Assembly: GCF_002754475.1 (NCBI RefSeq)
Contig: NZ_PEFL01000001.1
Location: 1,054,001-1,118,000 of the forward strand
DNA from: Comamonas sp. 26
GTDB lineage: Bacteria; Pseudomonadota; Gammaproteobacteria; Burkholderiales; Burkholderiaceae_C
Length of the DNA: 64,000 nt
Direction of reading: 5' to 3'
Shown: piece after piece, positions 44,148-53,929 of the stretch
Layout: each line of letters starts with the position of its first letter
Numbering within the stretch: position 1 is the first letter of the stretch
Notes under the pieces: generated by a model
Told to the model about the DNA's origin: nothing
The model's input: only the letters and a program-made list of their open reading frames with translations
The model's database searches: none
Made by a program: the position numbers and the translations under genes

Positions 44148-44177
44148 GCCCGCCAGCTTTTGCAAGCTGCGGGCTTT
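44148..44177. terminator. Terminator between quinone oxidoreductase and gltA
   Basis: GCCCGC-C-AGCTT / AAGCT-GCGGGC stem with a bulged C and a short loop, A-run before and T-run after. It serves both convergent units. Confidence 0.85.
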
Positions 44178-44216
44178 TTGCACCTTGGCAGACCCGGTAA
44201 CCGGGCCTGAAAGCGA

Positions 44217-45527
44217 TTAACGCTTGCCGATAGGCTGAACGTCGCGCTGAGCAGCGCCGGTGTACAGCTGGCGAGGACGGCCAATCTTGTACTCGGGGTC
44301 ACCCATTTGTTCGTTGAGCTGAGCGATCCAGCCCACGGTACGGGCCAGAGCGAAGATGCCGGTGAACAGGTTCACTGGAATGCCGATAGCGCGCTGAACG
44401 ATGCCGGAGTAGAAGTCGACGTTGGGGTACAGCTTGCGCGAGACGAAGTAGTCGTCTTCCAGGGCAATCTTCTCGACTTGCTTGGCCAGGGCGAACAGGG
44501 GATCCTTTTCCAGACCCAGCTCTTGCAGGATTTCGTTGCAGGTTTCCTGCATGAGCTTGGCGCGGGGGTCGTAGTTCTTGTACACGCGGTGGCCAAAGCC
44601 CATCAGCTTCACGCCGCTGGTCTTGTCCTTGGCCTTTTCCATGAACTCGCCAACCTTGGCAATGCCGCCGTTGGCCTGGATGTCTTCCAGCATGTTCAAG
44701 CAGGCTTCGTTGGCACCGCCGTGGGCAGGGCCCCACAGGCAAGCAACGCCAGCGGAGATGGCTGCGAAGGGGTTGGTGCCGGACGAGCCGCACAGGCGCA
44801 CGGTCGATGTCGACGCGTTTTGCTCGTGGTCTGCGTGCAGGATGAAGATTCGGTCCAGAGCACGTTCAATCACGGGATTGACCTTGTACTCTTCGCAAGG
44901 GTTGCCGAACATCATGCGCATGAAGTTGCCTGCATAGGACAGGTCATTCTTCGGGTACATGTAGGGCTGGCCCACGCCGTACTTGTATGCCATGGACACC
45001 AGGGTAGGCATCTTGGCAATCAGACGGATGGCAGCAATGTTGCGGTGCTCAGGGTTCGTGATGTCGGTGCTGTCGTGATAGAACGCCGACATGCCGCCCA
45101 CCAGACCGGTCAGCACAGCCATGGGGTGTGCATCACGGCGGAATCCACGCAGGAAGAACTGCATCTGCTCGTTGACCATGGTGTGCTGGGTCACGGTGTT
45201 TTCAAACTCAGCCTTCTGGGCTTCGTTTGGCAGCTCTCCGTACAGCAGCAGGTAACAGGTTTCGAGGAAGTTGCAGTTCTTGGCCAGTTGCTCGATAGGG
45301 TAGCCGCGGTACAGCAGCTCGCCCTTGTCGCCATCAATGTAGGTGATGGCGGACTGGCAGGCAGCGGTAGAGAGGAAGCCCGGGTCATAAGTGAAACTGC
45401 CGGATTGACCGTACAGCTTACGGATGTCGATCACGTCAGGGCCGATGCTGCCCTGATAGACCGGCAATTCGACGCTAGGGGCGCCATTGCTAAAAGACAG
45501 CGTTGCTTTGTTGTCAGCGAGTTTCAT
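44217..45527 (-). CDS. gltA: Citrate synthase, type II
   Basis: 436 residues. It joins oxaloacetate and acetyl-CoA to citrate. Catalytic His is in [11 protein letters not shown], and [14 protein letters not shown] plus the Asp-containing C-terminal region match. The N-terminal extension ([18 protein letters not shown]) is typical of the NADH-sensitive hexameric type found in Gram-negatives. It is the last gene of the sdhCDAB-sdhE-gltA operon (29 nt after sdhE). Codon choice favours GCT, CGT and AAC, a sign of high expression. Confidence 0.97.
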   Translation of the reverse strand: MKLADNKATLSFSNGAPSVELPVYQGSIGPDVIDIRKLYGQSGSFTYDPGFLSTAACQSAITYIDGDKGELLYRGYPIEQLAKNCNFLETCYLLLYGELPNEAQKAEFENTVTQHTMVNEQMQFFLRGFRRDAHPMAVLTGLVGGMSAFYHDSTDITNPEHRNIAAIRLIAKMPTLVSMAYKYGVGQPYMYPKNDLSYAGNFMRMMFGNPCEEYKVNPVIERALDRIFILHADHEQNASTSTVRLCGSSGTNPFAAISAGVACLWGPAHGGANEACLNMLEDIQANGGIAKVGEFMEKAKDKTSGVKLMGFGHRVYKNYDPRAKLMQETCNEILQELGLEKDPLFALAKQVEKIALEDDYFVSRKLYPNVDFYSGIVQRAIGIPVNLFTGIFALARTVGWIAQLNEQMGDPEYKIGRPRQLYTGAAQRDVQPIGKR

Positions 45528-45556
45528 TTCAAACTTCCTTCTCTAAATTGCCTAGC

Positions 45557-45850
45557 CTACTGGGGTGAGCCGCCGGGGACGCGCTTGCGCAGCATCTCCA
45601 GGACTTCCCTTACTTCTTGGGTGTCGAGTTGACCTTCTGGTTCCTTGCGACGCAAGAAAAGATCCATCAGGTCGTTGTCTGCCAGATCCATCAAGGCAGA
45701 CATGCCAGCCGCGTTTTGTTGCGTGAGCTGGCTTCCGTAGGTGGCGAAGAACTGCTCAATGAAGAGATCGTTCTCAACCAGGCCACGGCGGCTGCGCCAC
45801 TTAAGCAGGTCGCGCTCACGTTCACCGAGCAGAGTATTCGTCATCAGCAT
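45557..45850 (-). CDS. sdhE: SdhE, succinate dehydrogenase assembly factor (FAD attachment)
   Basis: 97 residues. It carries the RGxxE motif (RSRRGLVENDLFIEQF) needed for covalent flavinylation of SdhA. The start at 45850 overlaps the sdhB stop (TGATG), which couples it to sdhB; an internal ATG at 45844 (MTNTLL) is the alternative. The frame is open upstream to 45922, but that part lies inside sdhB. It is placed between sdhB and gltA as in many beta-proteobacteria. Confidence 0.93.
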   Translation of the reverse strand: MLMTNTLLGERERDLLKWRSRRGLVENDLFIEQFFATYGSQLTQQNAAGMSALMDLADNDLMDLFLRRKEPEGQLDTQEVREVLEMLRKRVPGGSPQ

Positions 45851-46554
45851 CAGACGGTTCGACGAACCATCAGCTCCTTGATTTTGCCAATCGCTGCGGT
45901 GGGGTTCAGGTGCTTGGGGCACACGTCCACACAGTTCATGATGGTGTGGCAGCGGAAGAGTCGGTAAGGATCTTCCAGGTTATCAAGGCGCTCGCCCGTG
46001 GCCGTGTCACGGCTGTCCGCGATGAAGCGGTAAGCCTGCAGCAGGCCGGCCGGGCCCACGAACTTGTCGGGGTTCCACCAGAACGAAGGGCAGCTGGTGG
46101 AGCAGCTTGCGCACAGAATGCACTCGTACAGGCCGTTGAGCTCTTCGCGCTCTTCGGGGGACTGCAGGCGTTCCTTGCTTGGCGTTGCGTACACATCGCT
46201 TTGCAGGTAAGGCTTGATCGAGTGGTACTGCTTGAAGAACTGGGTCATGTCCACGATCAGATCGCGAACCACGGGCAGGCCGGGCAGGGGTTTCAACACG
46301 ATGTCACCCTTGAGGGTGTTCATGTTGGTCAAGCAGGCCAGACCGTTTTTGCCGTTGATGTTCATCGCATCCGAGCCGCATACGCCTTCACGGCAGGAGC
46401 GACGGAACGAGATCGATGGATCCATTTCCTTGAGCTTGACCAGGGCGTCCAGCAGCATGCGTTCGTGACCGTCGAGTTCGACTTGCACGGTTTGCATGTA
46501 GGGCTTGGCGTCCCGATCAGGATCGTAGCGGTAGATTTTGAATGTGCGCTTCAT
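45850..46554 (-). CDS. sdhB: Succinate dehydrogenase iron-sulfur subunit
   Basis: 234 residues. Three clusters are visible: [2Fe-2S] in CREGVCGSDAMNINGKNGLAC, [4Fe-4S] in CILCASCSTSCPSFWW, and [3Fe-4S] in CHTIMNCVDVCPKHLNP. It transfers electrons from SdhA flavin to ubiquinone. It follows sdhA by 27 nt. Confidence 0.97.
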   Translation of the reverse strand: MKRTFKIYRYDPDRDAKPYMQTVQVELDGHERMLLDALVKLKEMDPSISFRRSCREGVCGSDAMNINGKNGLACLTNMNTLKGDIVLKPLPGLPVVRDLIVDMTQFFKQYHSIKPYLQSDVYATPSKERLQSPEEREELNGLYECILCASCSTSCPSFWWNPDKFVGPAGLLQAYRFIADSRDTATGERLDNLEDPYRLFRCHTIMNCVDVCPKHLNPTAAIGKIKELMVRRTV

Positions 46555-46581
46555 TTTGATCTTCTCTCGTGGGCTACTGGA

Positions 46582-48387
46582 TTAGAACGTACGAACCTTG
46601 GGGGGTACGCTTGCAACGGTCAGGGGCTTCAGGTTCACAGGCTTGTAAGACAGGCCGTTTGTGGCGCTATCCCACAGTGTGTGCTTGAGCCATTCCTTGT
46701 CGTTGCGGCCCAGCGGGAATTCGGCGTGGTCGGCAGGGTGCTCGTAGTCGTACACGGTGTGTGCACCACGGCATTCCTTGCGGGCTGCGGCCGATGTCAT
46801 GGTGGCTTGTGCCACTTCGATCAGGTTGTCCACTTCCAGAGCTTCCATGCGTGCGGTATTCCACACCATGGACTTGTCCTTCAGCGTCACGGAACCTACG
46901 CGTTCGCGCAGGGCGTTGATCTTGGTCACGCCTTCGTCCATGCTCTTCTGGGTGCGGAACACGCCAGCGTGAGTTTGCATGGAAGTGCGGATTTCGCCTG
47001 CCAGATCCTGGGCGTAGGTGCCTTCCTTGGAGTCTTGCAGCTGGTTCAGACGAGCCAGGGTGCGGTCAGCGCCGTCGGCGGGCACTTCGCGGTGCGAGCC
47101 AAAGCCGTTGACGAATTCCACAATGTGCTTGCCGGCAGCCTTGCCGAAGACCAGCAGGTCCAGCAGCGAGTTGGTGCCCAGGCGGTTGGCGCCGTGCACT
47201 GACACGCAAGAGCATTCGCCCACTGCGTACAGGCCGTTCACAACGCGGTTTTGTGTACCGTCGTAGGTCACAACCTGGCCGTTGATGTTGGTGGGGATGC
47301 CGCCCATCTGGTAGTGGATGGTAGGAACCACGGGGATGGGTTCCTTGGTGATATCCACGTTGGCGAAGTTGTGGCCAATTTCTTCCACGGAAGGCAGGCG
47401 CTTGCGGATGGTGTCTGCACCCAGGTGGTCCAGCTTCATCAGGATGTAGTCCTTGTTAGGACCACAGCCACGACCTTCCTTGATTTCCTGGTCCATCGAG
47501 CGCGACACGAAGTCACGTGGGGCCAAATCCTTCAGGGTAGGAGCGTAACGCTCCATGAAGCGCTCGCCTTCGCTGTTCAGCAAAATTGCGCCTTCGCCTC
47601 GGCAGCCTTCGGTCAGCAGCACGCCCGCACCAGCCACGCCGGTGGGGTGGAACTGCCAGAACTCCATGTCTTGCAAAGGAATGCCAGCGCGTGCTGCCAT
47701 GCCCAGGCCGTCACCGGTGTTGATGAAAGCGTTGGTCGATGCCTGGAAGATACGGCCAGCACCGCCAGTTGCCATCAGCACAGCCTTGGCGTGCAGTTCG
47801 TACAGATCGCCGGTTTCCAGCTCGAGTGCGGTCACGCCGACCACATCGCCTTCGGAGTTGCGGATCAGGTCCAGAGCCATCCATTCCACGAAGAAGTTGG
47901 TCTTGGACTTGACGTTCTGCTGGTACAGCGTGTGCAGCATGGCGTGACCGGTACGGTCAGCGGCAGCGCAGGCGCGTTGCACGGGCTTTTCGCCGTAGTT
48001 GGCGGTGTGGCCGCCGAAAGGACGCTGGTAGATCGTGCCGTCAGCGTTGCGGTCGAAAGGCATGCCGAAGTGTTCGAGTTCGATCACGACGTTCGGTGCT
48101 TCGCGACACATGAACTCAATGGCGTCTTGGTCGCCCAGCCAGTCAGAGCCCTTGATGGTGTCGTAGAAGTGGTAGTGCCAGTTGTCGTCGGACATATTGC
48201 CCAGCGAAGCGGACACGCCGCCTTGAGCAGCCACAGTGTGCGAACGTGTAGGGAAAACCTTGGACAGGGACGCGACCGACAGACCGGCGCGCGACAGTTC
48301 CAGCGCGGCGCGCAGGCCGGAGCCGCCAGCACCGACGATCACGACGTCAAACTTGCGCTTGGTGATATTTGCTTTGGAGTAGCTCAT
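46582..48387 (-). CDS. sdhA: Succinate dehydrogenase flavoprotein subunit
   Basis: 601 residues. It oxidises succinate to fumarate. The FAD fold starts VVIVGAGGSGLRAALELSRAG, and SHTVAAQGGVSASLG carries the His that binds FAD covalently. The substrate-site region HPTGVAGAGVLLTEGCRGEGA and the C-terminal SHARKEGR-type stretch (AAARKECRGAHTVYDYEHP) are standard. It follows sdhD by 33 nt in the operon. Confidence 0.97.
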   Translation of the reverse strand: MSYSKANITKRKFDVVIVGAGGSGLRAALELSRAGLSVASLSKVFPTRSHTVAAQGGVSASLGNMSDDNWHYHFYDTIKGSDWLGDQDAIEFMCREAPNVVIELEHFGMPFDRNADGTIYQRPFGGHTANYGEKPVQRACAAADRTGHAMLHTLYQQNVKSKTNFFVEWMALDLIRNSEGDVVGVTALELETGDLYELHAKAVLMATGGAGRIFQASTNAFINTGDGLGMAARAGIPLQDMEFWQFHPTGVAGAGVLLTEGCRGEGAILLNSEGERFMERYAPTLKDLAPRDFVSRSMDQEIKEGRGCGPNKDYILMKLDHLGADTIRKRLPSVEEIGHNFANVDITKEPIPVVPTIHYQMGGIPTNINGQVVTYDGTQNRVVNGLYAVGECSCVSVHGANRLGTNSLLDLLVFGKAAGKHIVEFVNGFGSHREVPADGADRTLARLNQLQDSKEGTYAQDLAGEIRTSMQTHAGVFRTQKSMDEGVTKINALRERVGSVTLKDKSMVWNTARMEALEVDNLIEVAQATMTSAAARKECRGAHTVYDYEHPADHAEFPLGRNDKEWLKHTLWDSATNGLSYKPVNLKPLTVASVPPKVRTF

Positions 48388-48420
48388 TCTTAACCTTCAA
48401 TCGTGGAGACCGTGTCTCAA

Positions 48421-48786
48421 TCAGAGACGCCACAGAACCTGGATGCCCCAGCCGACGCATCCGAGCAGCCAGACAATGGTGACCACTTGCAGCGAGAGGC
48501 GTAGGCCCACAGACTTGACGTAGTCCATCCAGATGTCACGCACGCCAATCCATGCGTGCCAGCCCAGAGCCACAAACAGGGCCAGGGTCAGAAATTTCAT
48601 CCACTGGGGGGCAAAGATGCCAGCCCACTGCTCGTAGCCCACGGGGCCGCCGACTGTCAGAAAGCGAACCAGCAGCACTACGGTGTACAGAGCCATCAGG
48701 ACAGCTGTAGAGCGTTGAGCCAGAAAGTCGCGGGTGCCATAGTGCGCGCCGACAACGGTGCGCTTGGAGCCGTAATTCACGGACAT
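48421..48786 (-). CDS. sdhD: Succinate dehydrogenase membrane anchor
   Basis: 121 residues with three hydrophobic segments. The N-terminal SKRTVVGAHYGTRDFLAQRS and LFVALGWHAWIGVRDIWMDYVK, with the quinone-site/haem-region His, fit SdhD. It anchors the complex in the inner membrane with SdhC. Confidence 0.93.
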   Translation of the reverse strand: MSVNYGSKRTVVGAHYGTRDFLAQRSTAVLMALYTVVLLVRFLTVGGPVGYEQWAGIFAPQWMKFLTLALFVALGWHAWIGVRDIWMDYVKSVGLRLSLQVVTIVWLLGCVGWGIQVLWRL

Positions 48787-48826
48787 GGTTGTTTCCTTAT
48801 CGTGGGATGTTGTTAACCGGGGCCGA

Positions 48827-49252
48827 TCAGTACAGACCGAACAGCTTGGCGCCCAGCACCACGGTCAGTGCGACGCTGATAACCAGCACGCCAACAGCAG
48901 TGGACTTGCCGGTTTGCTTGTTCACAGCGTGGTGGTTCACGTCCATCACCAGGTGACGAACGCCAGCGCAGAAGTGGTGCAGATAGCCCCAGATCAGTGC
49001 CAGGCAGACCAGCTTGGCAAGCCAGCCGAATTGACCGGCGAACACCGAGGTGAAGGAATCAAACGAAATTTCCGACGAGATCGAGTTGTCGAACATCCAG
49101 ATGATGAACGGCAGCAAGAGCGCCATCAGCAAACCGCTGATGCGGTGCAAGATGGACACGACGCCTGCCAGAGGCAGGCGATAGGTCGGAAGGTCCGAGA
49201 AGAAGTTGATGTTGCGGAACTCTGGCCGCTGTTTTGCTTTTTGCTCTGTCAT
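48827..49252 (-). CDS. sdhC: Succinate dehydrogenase cytochrome b556 subunit
   Basis: 141 residues from ATG 49252. SdhC signature VSILHRISGLLMALLLPFIIW and the haem-ligand His in HHFCAGVRHLVMDVNHH. Three membrane helices. First gene of the operon. The open frame extends to 49309 without support. An upstream inverted repeat (49353-49384) sits between this gene and the GntR gene stop. Confidence 0.95.
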   Translation of the reverse strand: MTEQKAKQRPEFRNINFFSDLPTYRLPLAGVVSILHRISGLLMALLLPFIIWMFDNSISSEISFDSFTSVFAGQFGWLAKLVCLALIWGYLHHFCAGVRHLVMDVNHHAVNKQTGKSTAVGVLVISVALTVVLGAKLFGLY

Positions 49253-49352
49253 GGCAGGGTACTTTCGTGGATGTAACTGCGTTGTAATCGCTAGTGCGAA
49301 GCGACACAAAATTCTATTGCAATGCAGCAGAATCCGTTAGCCGAATTTGCAT

Positions 49353-49384
49353 AGCGTTGATTGGCGGTTGGCGCAATCAACGCT
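49353..49384. other. Inverted repeat upstream of sdhC
   Basis: AGCGTTGATTG / CAATCAACGCT, an 11-bp perfect stem with 10-nt loop, followed by TTTT in the plus direction. It lies just past the GntR gene stop (minus strand), about 100 bp before sdhC. It could end gntR transcription or act as an operator for the sdh operon. Confidence 0.5.
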
Positions 49385-49397
49385 TTTACGGGGGGAT

Positions 49398-50189
49398 TCA
49401 GTTCAAGGCATTGCGGTAATGATGAGTGTCCGTGAGGTACAAACCACGTCGTAACTCCATGGGAACATCGTTATATGTGTAAGCCGTGCGCTCTACGCTG
49501 AGCAAGGGCGTGGCACTCGGAATGTTGAGCAATTGAGCCTGCTCTGCATCCGGAAGAACGGCTCGAATTTTCTCATCGGCCCGCACCATGCGCACGCCGT
49601 AATCCAGCTCGAACATGGCGTAAGTTGGACCTTGGTAATTCGACATTTGTTCTGCAGTCAGGCCCTTGAAGGCGTTGCCTGGCAGCCAGATGTCTTCCAA
49701 AATAGTCGGAATTCCTGCAAAAGACAGGATGCGGCGCACATGCATGACGGCGTCGCCAGTACGAAGCGCCAGAGCCCGGGCCACCTCGGCCGGCGCGCGC
49801 AGGCGGCGGCATTCGAGGATGCGGCGCTCTGCGCGGCCTTCGCCTTGCAGATCGCCAGCATCGGGGCGAAGATTCAGAAAGCGGTATTGAACCTGTTGTG
49901 CGGCGTGAGTGGCTACAAACGTTCCCTTGCCTTGACGACGCATGACCAGGTTTTCAGCGGCCAGTTCATCAATCGCCTTGCGCACCGTGCCTTGGCTGAC
50001 CTTGAAGCGGGCAGCCAGTTCCATTTCACTGGGAATCAGTTCTCCGGGGCGCCATTCGCCAGCTTCCAGTCCCTGGAGGATCAGACCTTTGATCTGCTGA
50101 TACAAAGGGCTGAATGCTGGGGTGGAGACGCCGGTGCCAGTGTTATTGCTGGCGTTGTTGTCCGGGACTGTGTTGTGAAGGGTGGCCAT
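49398..50189 (-). CDS. GntR/HutC-family regulator, probable TCA-cycle regulator
   Basis: 263 residues from ATG 50189. An N-terminal GntR winged helix (FSPLYQQIKGLILQGLEAGEW, then ELAARFKVSQGTVRKAIDEL) is followed by a UTRA domain of the HutC type. It lies between the sdh-gltA operon and mdh, divergent from mdh, and a perfect palindrome sits in the shared gap. It most likely senses a TCA-cycle intermediate and controls these genes; this role is inferred from context. Confidence 0.88.
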   Translation of the reverse strand: MATLHNTVPDNNASNNTGTGVSTPAFSPLYQQIKGLILQGLEAGEWRPGELIPSEMELAARFKVSQGTVRKAIDELAAENLVMRRQGKGTFVATHAAQQVQYRFLNLRPDAGDLQGEGRAERRILECRRLRAPAEVARALALRTGDAVMHVRRILSFAGIPTILEDIWLPGNAFKGLTAEQMSNYQGPTYAMFELDYGVRMVRADEKIRAVLPDAEQAQLLNIPSATPLLSVERTAYTYNDVPMELRRGLYLTDTHHYRNALN

Positions 50190-50282
50190 AGTAGTTTTTT
50201 GAGGGGATCGCCTCCGCGATGCAATGTGCAAAAACAAACAGGTTACAAGCAGGTTTGCGTTGACCGCTAGGTGAGGATCATA

Positions 50283-50294
50283 TCTTATATAAGA
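50283..50294. promoter_or_regulatory. Palindromic operator candidate between gntR and mdh
   Basis: TCTTATATAAGA is a perfect 12-bp palindrome, with a partial second copy ATAAGAC next to it, 11 bp before the -35 element of the mdh promoter. Suitable for the divergent GntR/HutC protein. Confidence 0.65.
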
Positions 50295-50305
50295 CATAAG
50301 ACAAA

Positions 50306-50335
50306 TTGACTGGGATTTGAAATCAGCAGTACACT
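50306..50335 (+). promoter_or_regulatory. Sigma-70-like promoter of mdh
   Basis: TTGACT (50306-50311), 18-bp spacer, TACACT (50330-50335), about 95 bp before the mdh ATG. Confidence 0.55.
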
Positions 50336-50430
50336 TGCCGCATGTTTGCGGAGCTTGTGCTACTGGTGGTTACGCTGGTGTTACCTCGCGCCCATAACAT
50401 CTCACTTTTTTCCAATATTGGAGTTTCACC

Positions 50431-51420
50431 ATGAGCAAGAAGCCCGTCCGTGTCGCCGTTACTGGCGCAGCTGGCCAAATCGGTTACGCCCTGTTGTTTC
50501 GCATCGCATCCGGCGAAATGCTGGGTAAAGATCAGCCTGTCATTTTGCAGCTGCTGGAAATCCCCGACGAAAAGGCTCAAAACGCTCTGAAGGGCGTGAT
50601 CATGGAGCTGGAAGACTGCGCATTCCCTCTGCTGGCTGGTATCGAAGCCCACGCCGACCCTCTTACCGCTTTCAAGGACACCGACTACGCTTTGCTGGTT
50701 GGCGCCCGTCCTCGCGGCCCAGGCATGGAACGTGCTGACCTGCTGGCTGCCAACGCTCAGATTTTCACCGCTCAGGGCAAGGCTCTGAACGCTGTGGCCT
50801 CGCGCAATGTCAAGGTTCTGGTTGTGGGCAACCCCGCCAACACCAACGCTTACATCGCCATGAAGTCGGCACCTGATCTGCCTGCCAAGAACTTCACCGC
50901 CATGCTGCGTCTGGACCACAACCGCGCTGCTTCCCAGCTGGCTGCCAAGGCCAACTTCGCTGTGGGCGACATCAAGCAACTGACCGTCTGGGGCAACCAC
51001 TCGCCCACCATGTACGCAGACTACCGTTTCGCTTCCGTGAACGGCAAGTCGGTCAAGGAAATGATCAACGACCAGGAATGGAACGCCAACGTGTTCCTGC
51101 CCACGGTTGGCAAGCGCGGTGCCGCCATCATTGCGGCTCGTGGCCTGTCCTCGGCTGCTTCGGCTGCTAACGCTGCTATCGACCACATGCGCGATTGGGC
51201 TCTGGGCTCTAACGGCGAATGGGTCACCATGGGCGTGCCTTCCAACGGTGAATACGGCATTCCTGCTGGCATCGTGTTCGGCTTCCCCGTGACCACGACT
51301 GCTGACGGCGAATACAAGATCGTCGAAGGTCTGGAAATTGATGCCTTCTCGCAAGAGTGCATCAACAAGACTCTGGCTGAGCTGCAAGGCGAGCAAGACG
51401 GCGTCAAGCACCTGCTGTAA
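50431..51420 (+). CDS. mdh: Malate dehydrogenase
   Basis: 329 residues, the longer beta-proteobacterial type. It converts malate to oxaloacetate with NAD+. NAD motif [19 protein letters not shown] is at the N-terminus, and substrate residues are in [13 protein letters not shown] and [16 protein letters not shown]; catalytic His is in [15 protein letters not shown]. The codon use is strongly biased to GCT, CGT and AAC, as expected of a highly expressed gene. It is followed by tam after 8 nt and begins the mdh-tam-lyase-acnB group. Confidence 0.97.
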   Translation: MSKKPVRVAVTGAAGQIGYALLFRIASGEMLGKDQPVILQLLEIPDEKAQNALKGVIMELEDCAFPLLAGIEAHADPLTAFKDTDYALLVGARPRGPGMERADLLAANAQIFTAQGKALNAVASRNVKVLVVGNPANTNAYIAMKSAPDLPAKNFTAMLRLDHNRAASQLAAKANFAVGDIKQLTVWGNHSPTMYADYRFASVNGKSVKEMINDQEWNANVFLPTVGKRGAAIIAARGLSSAASAANAAIDHMRDWALGSNGEWVTMGVPSNGEYGIPAGIVFGFPVTTTADGEYKIVEGLEIDAFSQECINKTLAELQGEQDGVKHLL

Positions 51421-51428
51421 TAAGCACC

Positions 51429-52235
51429 ATGCAAGACTGGAACCCCGCGCTGTATCTGCGCTTTGCCAATGAGCGCACGCGCCCGGCAGCAGAGTTGCTG
51501 GCACGGGTGAATCTGGTCGAGCAAGCGGCTCGCAGCCTCCACATCGTGGATCTGGGCTGCGGGCCGGGTAACTCTACCGAGTTGCTAGCCGCACGCTTTG
51601 CCAATGCGAGCGTGCTCGGTATCGACAACTCTCAGGCCATGTTGGAGACTGCACGCAAGCAGTTGCCCACGGCCCGGTTTGAAGCAGGTGATATCGCCAC
51701 CTGGACTTTGGCTGGCAATGAAGCGGCACCTGATCTGATCTACGCCAACGCCTCCCTGCAGTGGGTCGGAGAGCATGAAACCCTGATTCCCCGTCTGTTT
51801 TCGCTGTTAACGCCCGGTGGCGTGCTGGCGATCCAGATGCCTGACAACCGTCAGCAACCCTCGCACCGGCTGATGCGCGAAGTCGCGCAATTGCCGCAGT
51901 TTGCCCGGTACATCGGCGATGCAGACAAGGTGCGAACCGAAATTTTGCCTCTAGGGGCTTATTACGATTTACTGGCTGCGCCCGAGAATGAGGCAGCAAG
52001 CGTCGATGTGTGGCACACCATCTACCAGCACCCCATGGATTCGGCGGCGGCCATTGTGCAGTGGCTCAGCAGCACGGGCCTCAAGCCTTTTGTAGAAGGC
52101 CTGCCCGCCGCGTTGCAAGCAGAGTTTCTGGCTGAATACGAGCGCCGCATTGAGGCGGCCTACCCCCTGCGAGCCGACGGCAAGCGCCTGTTGGCTTTTC
52201 CTCGACTTTTCATAGTGGCGCAGCGCAAGTCATGA
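51429..52235 (+). CDS. tam: Trans-aconitate 2-methyltransferase
   Basis: 268 residues. It starts [20 protein letters not shown], very close to E. coli Tam, with the SAM-binding motif [16 protein letters not shown], then [13 protein letters not shown] and [21 protein letters not shown], and ends [13 protein letters not shown]. It methylates trans-aconitate, an inhibitor of aconitase formed spontaneously from cis-aconitate. Sitting between mdh and acnB, it supports aconitase function. It is translationally linked to the next gene (4-nt overlap). Confidence 0.93.
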   Translation: MQDWNPALYLRFANERTRPAAELLARVNLVEQAARSLHIVDLGCGPGNSTELLAARFANASVLGIDNSQAMLETARKQLPTARFEAGDIATWTLAGNEAAPDLIYANASLQWVGEHETLIPRLFSLLTPGGVLAIQMPDNRQQPSHRLMREVAQLPQFARYIGDADKVRTEILPLGAYYDLLAAPENEAASVDVWHTIYQHPMDSAAAIVQWLSSTGLKPFVEGLPAALQAEFLAEYERRIEAAYPLRADGKRLLAFPRLFIVAQRKS

Positions 52236-53227
52236 CGAAAGAATTGGTTCACCCTGCTCAGGTCTTGCTGGACGCACAAGGCGGTGCTCAGCGTCTGCCT
52301 GTTTGTGATCACTACAGCGGCGTGGAAGTGCGCATGCGCAAAAGCCTGCAGTTGCAGGCAGAGATGATGCAAGAGTTCGGTACCTGCGTGTTTGACGTCA
52401 CGCTGGACTGCGAGGACGGTGCCCCCGTGGGTCAGGAAGCGCAGCACGCAAAGCTGGTGGCCGAGCTGGCCAACGGCGCTGAGCATGGCGCGCGCGTCGC
52501 AGCGCGGGTACATGCGGTGGACCACGAGCACTTTCAGCAGGATATGGACATCATTGCTGGCAACGCCGCAGAGCGCCTGTGCCACATCATGATTCCCAAA
52601 GTCGAAAGTCTGGATGACGTGCTCCAGGCTGAAAAAGCCTTGCAGCGCGCTACAGGCAAGCGCGTACCGCTACATGTTTTGATTGAATCGCCTGCCGCAG
52701 TGCAGCAGGCCTTTGACATTGCCGCCCACCCGGCCGTGCAAAGCATCTCGTTCGGGCTGATGGACTTTGTCTCGGCCCACGGTGGTGCTATTCCGGCAGC
52801 GGCCATGACGGCGCAGGGCCAGTTTGAGCACCCCATGGTGGTGCGCGCCAAGCTGGAGATCGCCGCCGCTTGCCATGCCTACGGCAAAGTGCCGTCGCAT
52901 TGCGTAGTGACTGAATTCAAGAATCCACAGGCTCTTGAGGCTTGTGCGCAAAAAGCGTCGCGCGAGTTGGGCTACACGCGCATGTGGAGCATTCACCCGG
53001 ATCAGATTCGGCCCATCTTGCGCGCTTTTTCTCCTGCGGAAGACGAAGTAAAGCAAGCGGCACAGATTCTTACCGCTGCAGCAGTGCAGAATTGGGCGCC
53101 CATCAATTTTGGTGGTGTACTACACGACCGCGCCAGCTACCGCTATTTTTGGCAATTGCTTGAGCGCGCTCACCAGACGGGGCAGGCCTTGCCAGTTGAA
53201 GTTCAACCCTGGTTTGCCTCGCACTGA
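52232..53227 (+). CDS. CitE-like HpcH/HpaI aldolase/citrate lyase family protein
   Basis: 331 residues. A TIM-barrel CitE-type lyase: DVTLDCEDGAPVG carries the acidic metal-binding residues, IMIPKVES and HVLIESPAA follow, and WSIHPDQI is the family end motif. Relatives cleave malyl-CoA, citramalyl-CoA or citryl groups. The exact substrate is unknown. It overlaps the tam stop by 4 nt, so it is likely co-regulated with the TCA genes. Confidence 0.83.
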   Translation: MTKELVHPAQVLLDAQGGAQRLPVCDHYSGVEVRMRKSLQLQAEMMQEFGTCVFDVTLDCEDGAPVGQEAQHAKLVAELANGAEHGARVAARVHAVDHEHFQQDMDIIAGNAAERLCHIMIPKVESLDDVLQAEKALQRATGKRVPLHVLIESPAAVQQAFDIAAHPAVQSISFGLMDFVSAHGGAIPAAAMTAQGQFEHPMVVRAKLEIAAACHAYGKVPSHCVVTEFKNPQALEACAQKASRELGYTRMWSIHPDQIRPILRAFSPAEDEVKQAAQILTAAAVQNWAPINFGGVLHDRASYRYFWQLLERAHQTGQALPVEVQPWFASH

Positions 53228-53268
53228 CCCCCAAACGAACTCATAACAAGTCTGCAGGAGCTATTCCT

Positions 53269-53832
53269 ATGAAGACCCTGATCGCTACTTTAATGATTGC
53301 AGCCCCTTTGCTTGCAATCAGCCACTCTGCTGTGGCCGAAACCGCAACCAAGGCCAAGACTGTGGCTACCAAGAAGGCTCCCGTTGCCAAAAAGGCTCCT
53401 GTTGCCAAGAAGGGCAAAGCCGCTGCTGCAGCAGCCGTTGCGGGCGGCGCTGCTGTGGTGGCCGCCGGCCCCGCTTCTGCTGCGTTGAGCACAGAAGATC
53501 TGGCCGTGGCCGAGCGTGTGCACAAAGGTCGTATCGCCTGCGAACTGGGTGCTTTTGTCAACGTGAACGCTGATACGGCCAACCCCGGCTACTTCATCGT
53601 GGACGGCCGTGGTTTCAAGTACCACATGGTCCCCGTGAAGACCTCGACCGGCACCGTGCGCCTGGAAGACAAGGCCGCTGGTGCGGTGTGGCTGCAGATC
53701 GCCAACAAGTCGATGCTGATGAACCAGAAAGCGGGTCAGCGCCTGGCTGACGAATGCATGAGCCCCGAGCAACAACAAGTCGCTGAAGCCATTCGCAAGA
53801 ACCCACCTCCTAGCCTGCTGGACAACAAGTAA
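53269..53832 (+). CDS. Small exported protein with Lys/Ala repeat, unknown
   Basis: 187 residues. A Sec signal peptide ends near SHSAVAE. Residues about 25-55 carry an AK-rich repeat (APVAKK repeated twice, then KKGKAAAAAA), followed by a small globular region (GRIACELGAFVNVNADTANPGYF, ending AIRKNPPPSLLDNK). AGGAG is 8 nt upstream. I do not recognise the family; it is probably periplasmic. It lies between the lyase gene and acnB on the same strand and may be co-expressed with them. Confidence 0.75.
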   Translation: MKTLIATLMIAAPLLAISHSAVAETATKAKTVATKKAPVAKKAPVAKKGKAAAAAAVAGGAAVVAAGPASAALSTEDLAVAERVHKGRIACELGAFVNVNADTANPGYFIVDGRGFKYHMVPVKTSTGTVRLEDKAAGAVWLQIANKSMLMNQKAGQRLADECMSPEQQQVAEAIRKNPPPSLLDNK

Positions 53833-53929
53833 GTCCCGCGAGGCTGAGGGCTGACCTATCGCACATGTGTCAGCCCTGTAATTCGCGCTAACCGCGCAGC
53901 CTTTTTTAAAAACCATTGGAGAGACCCCC

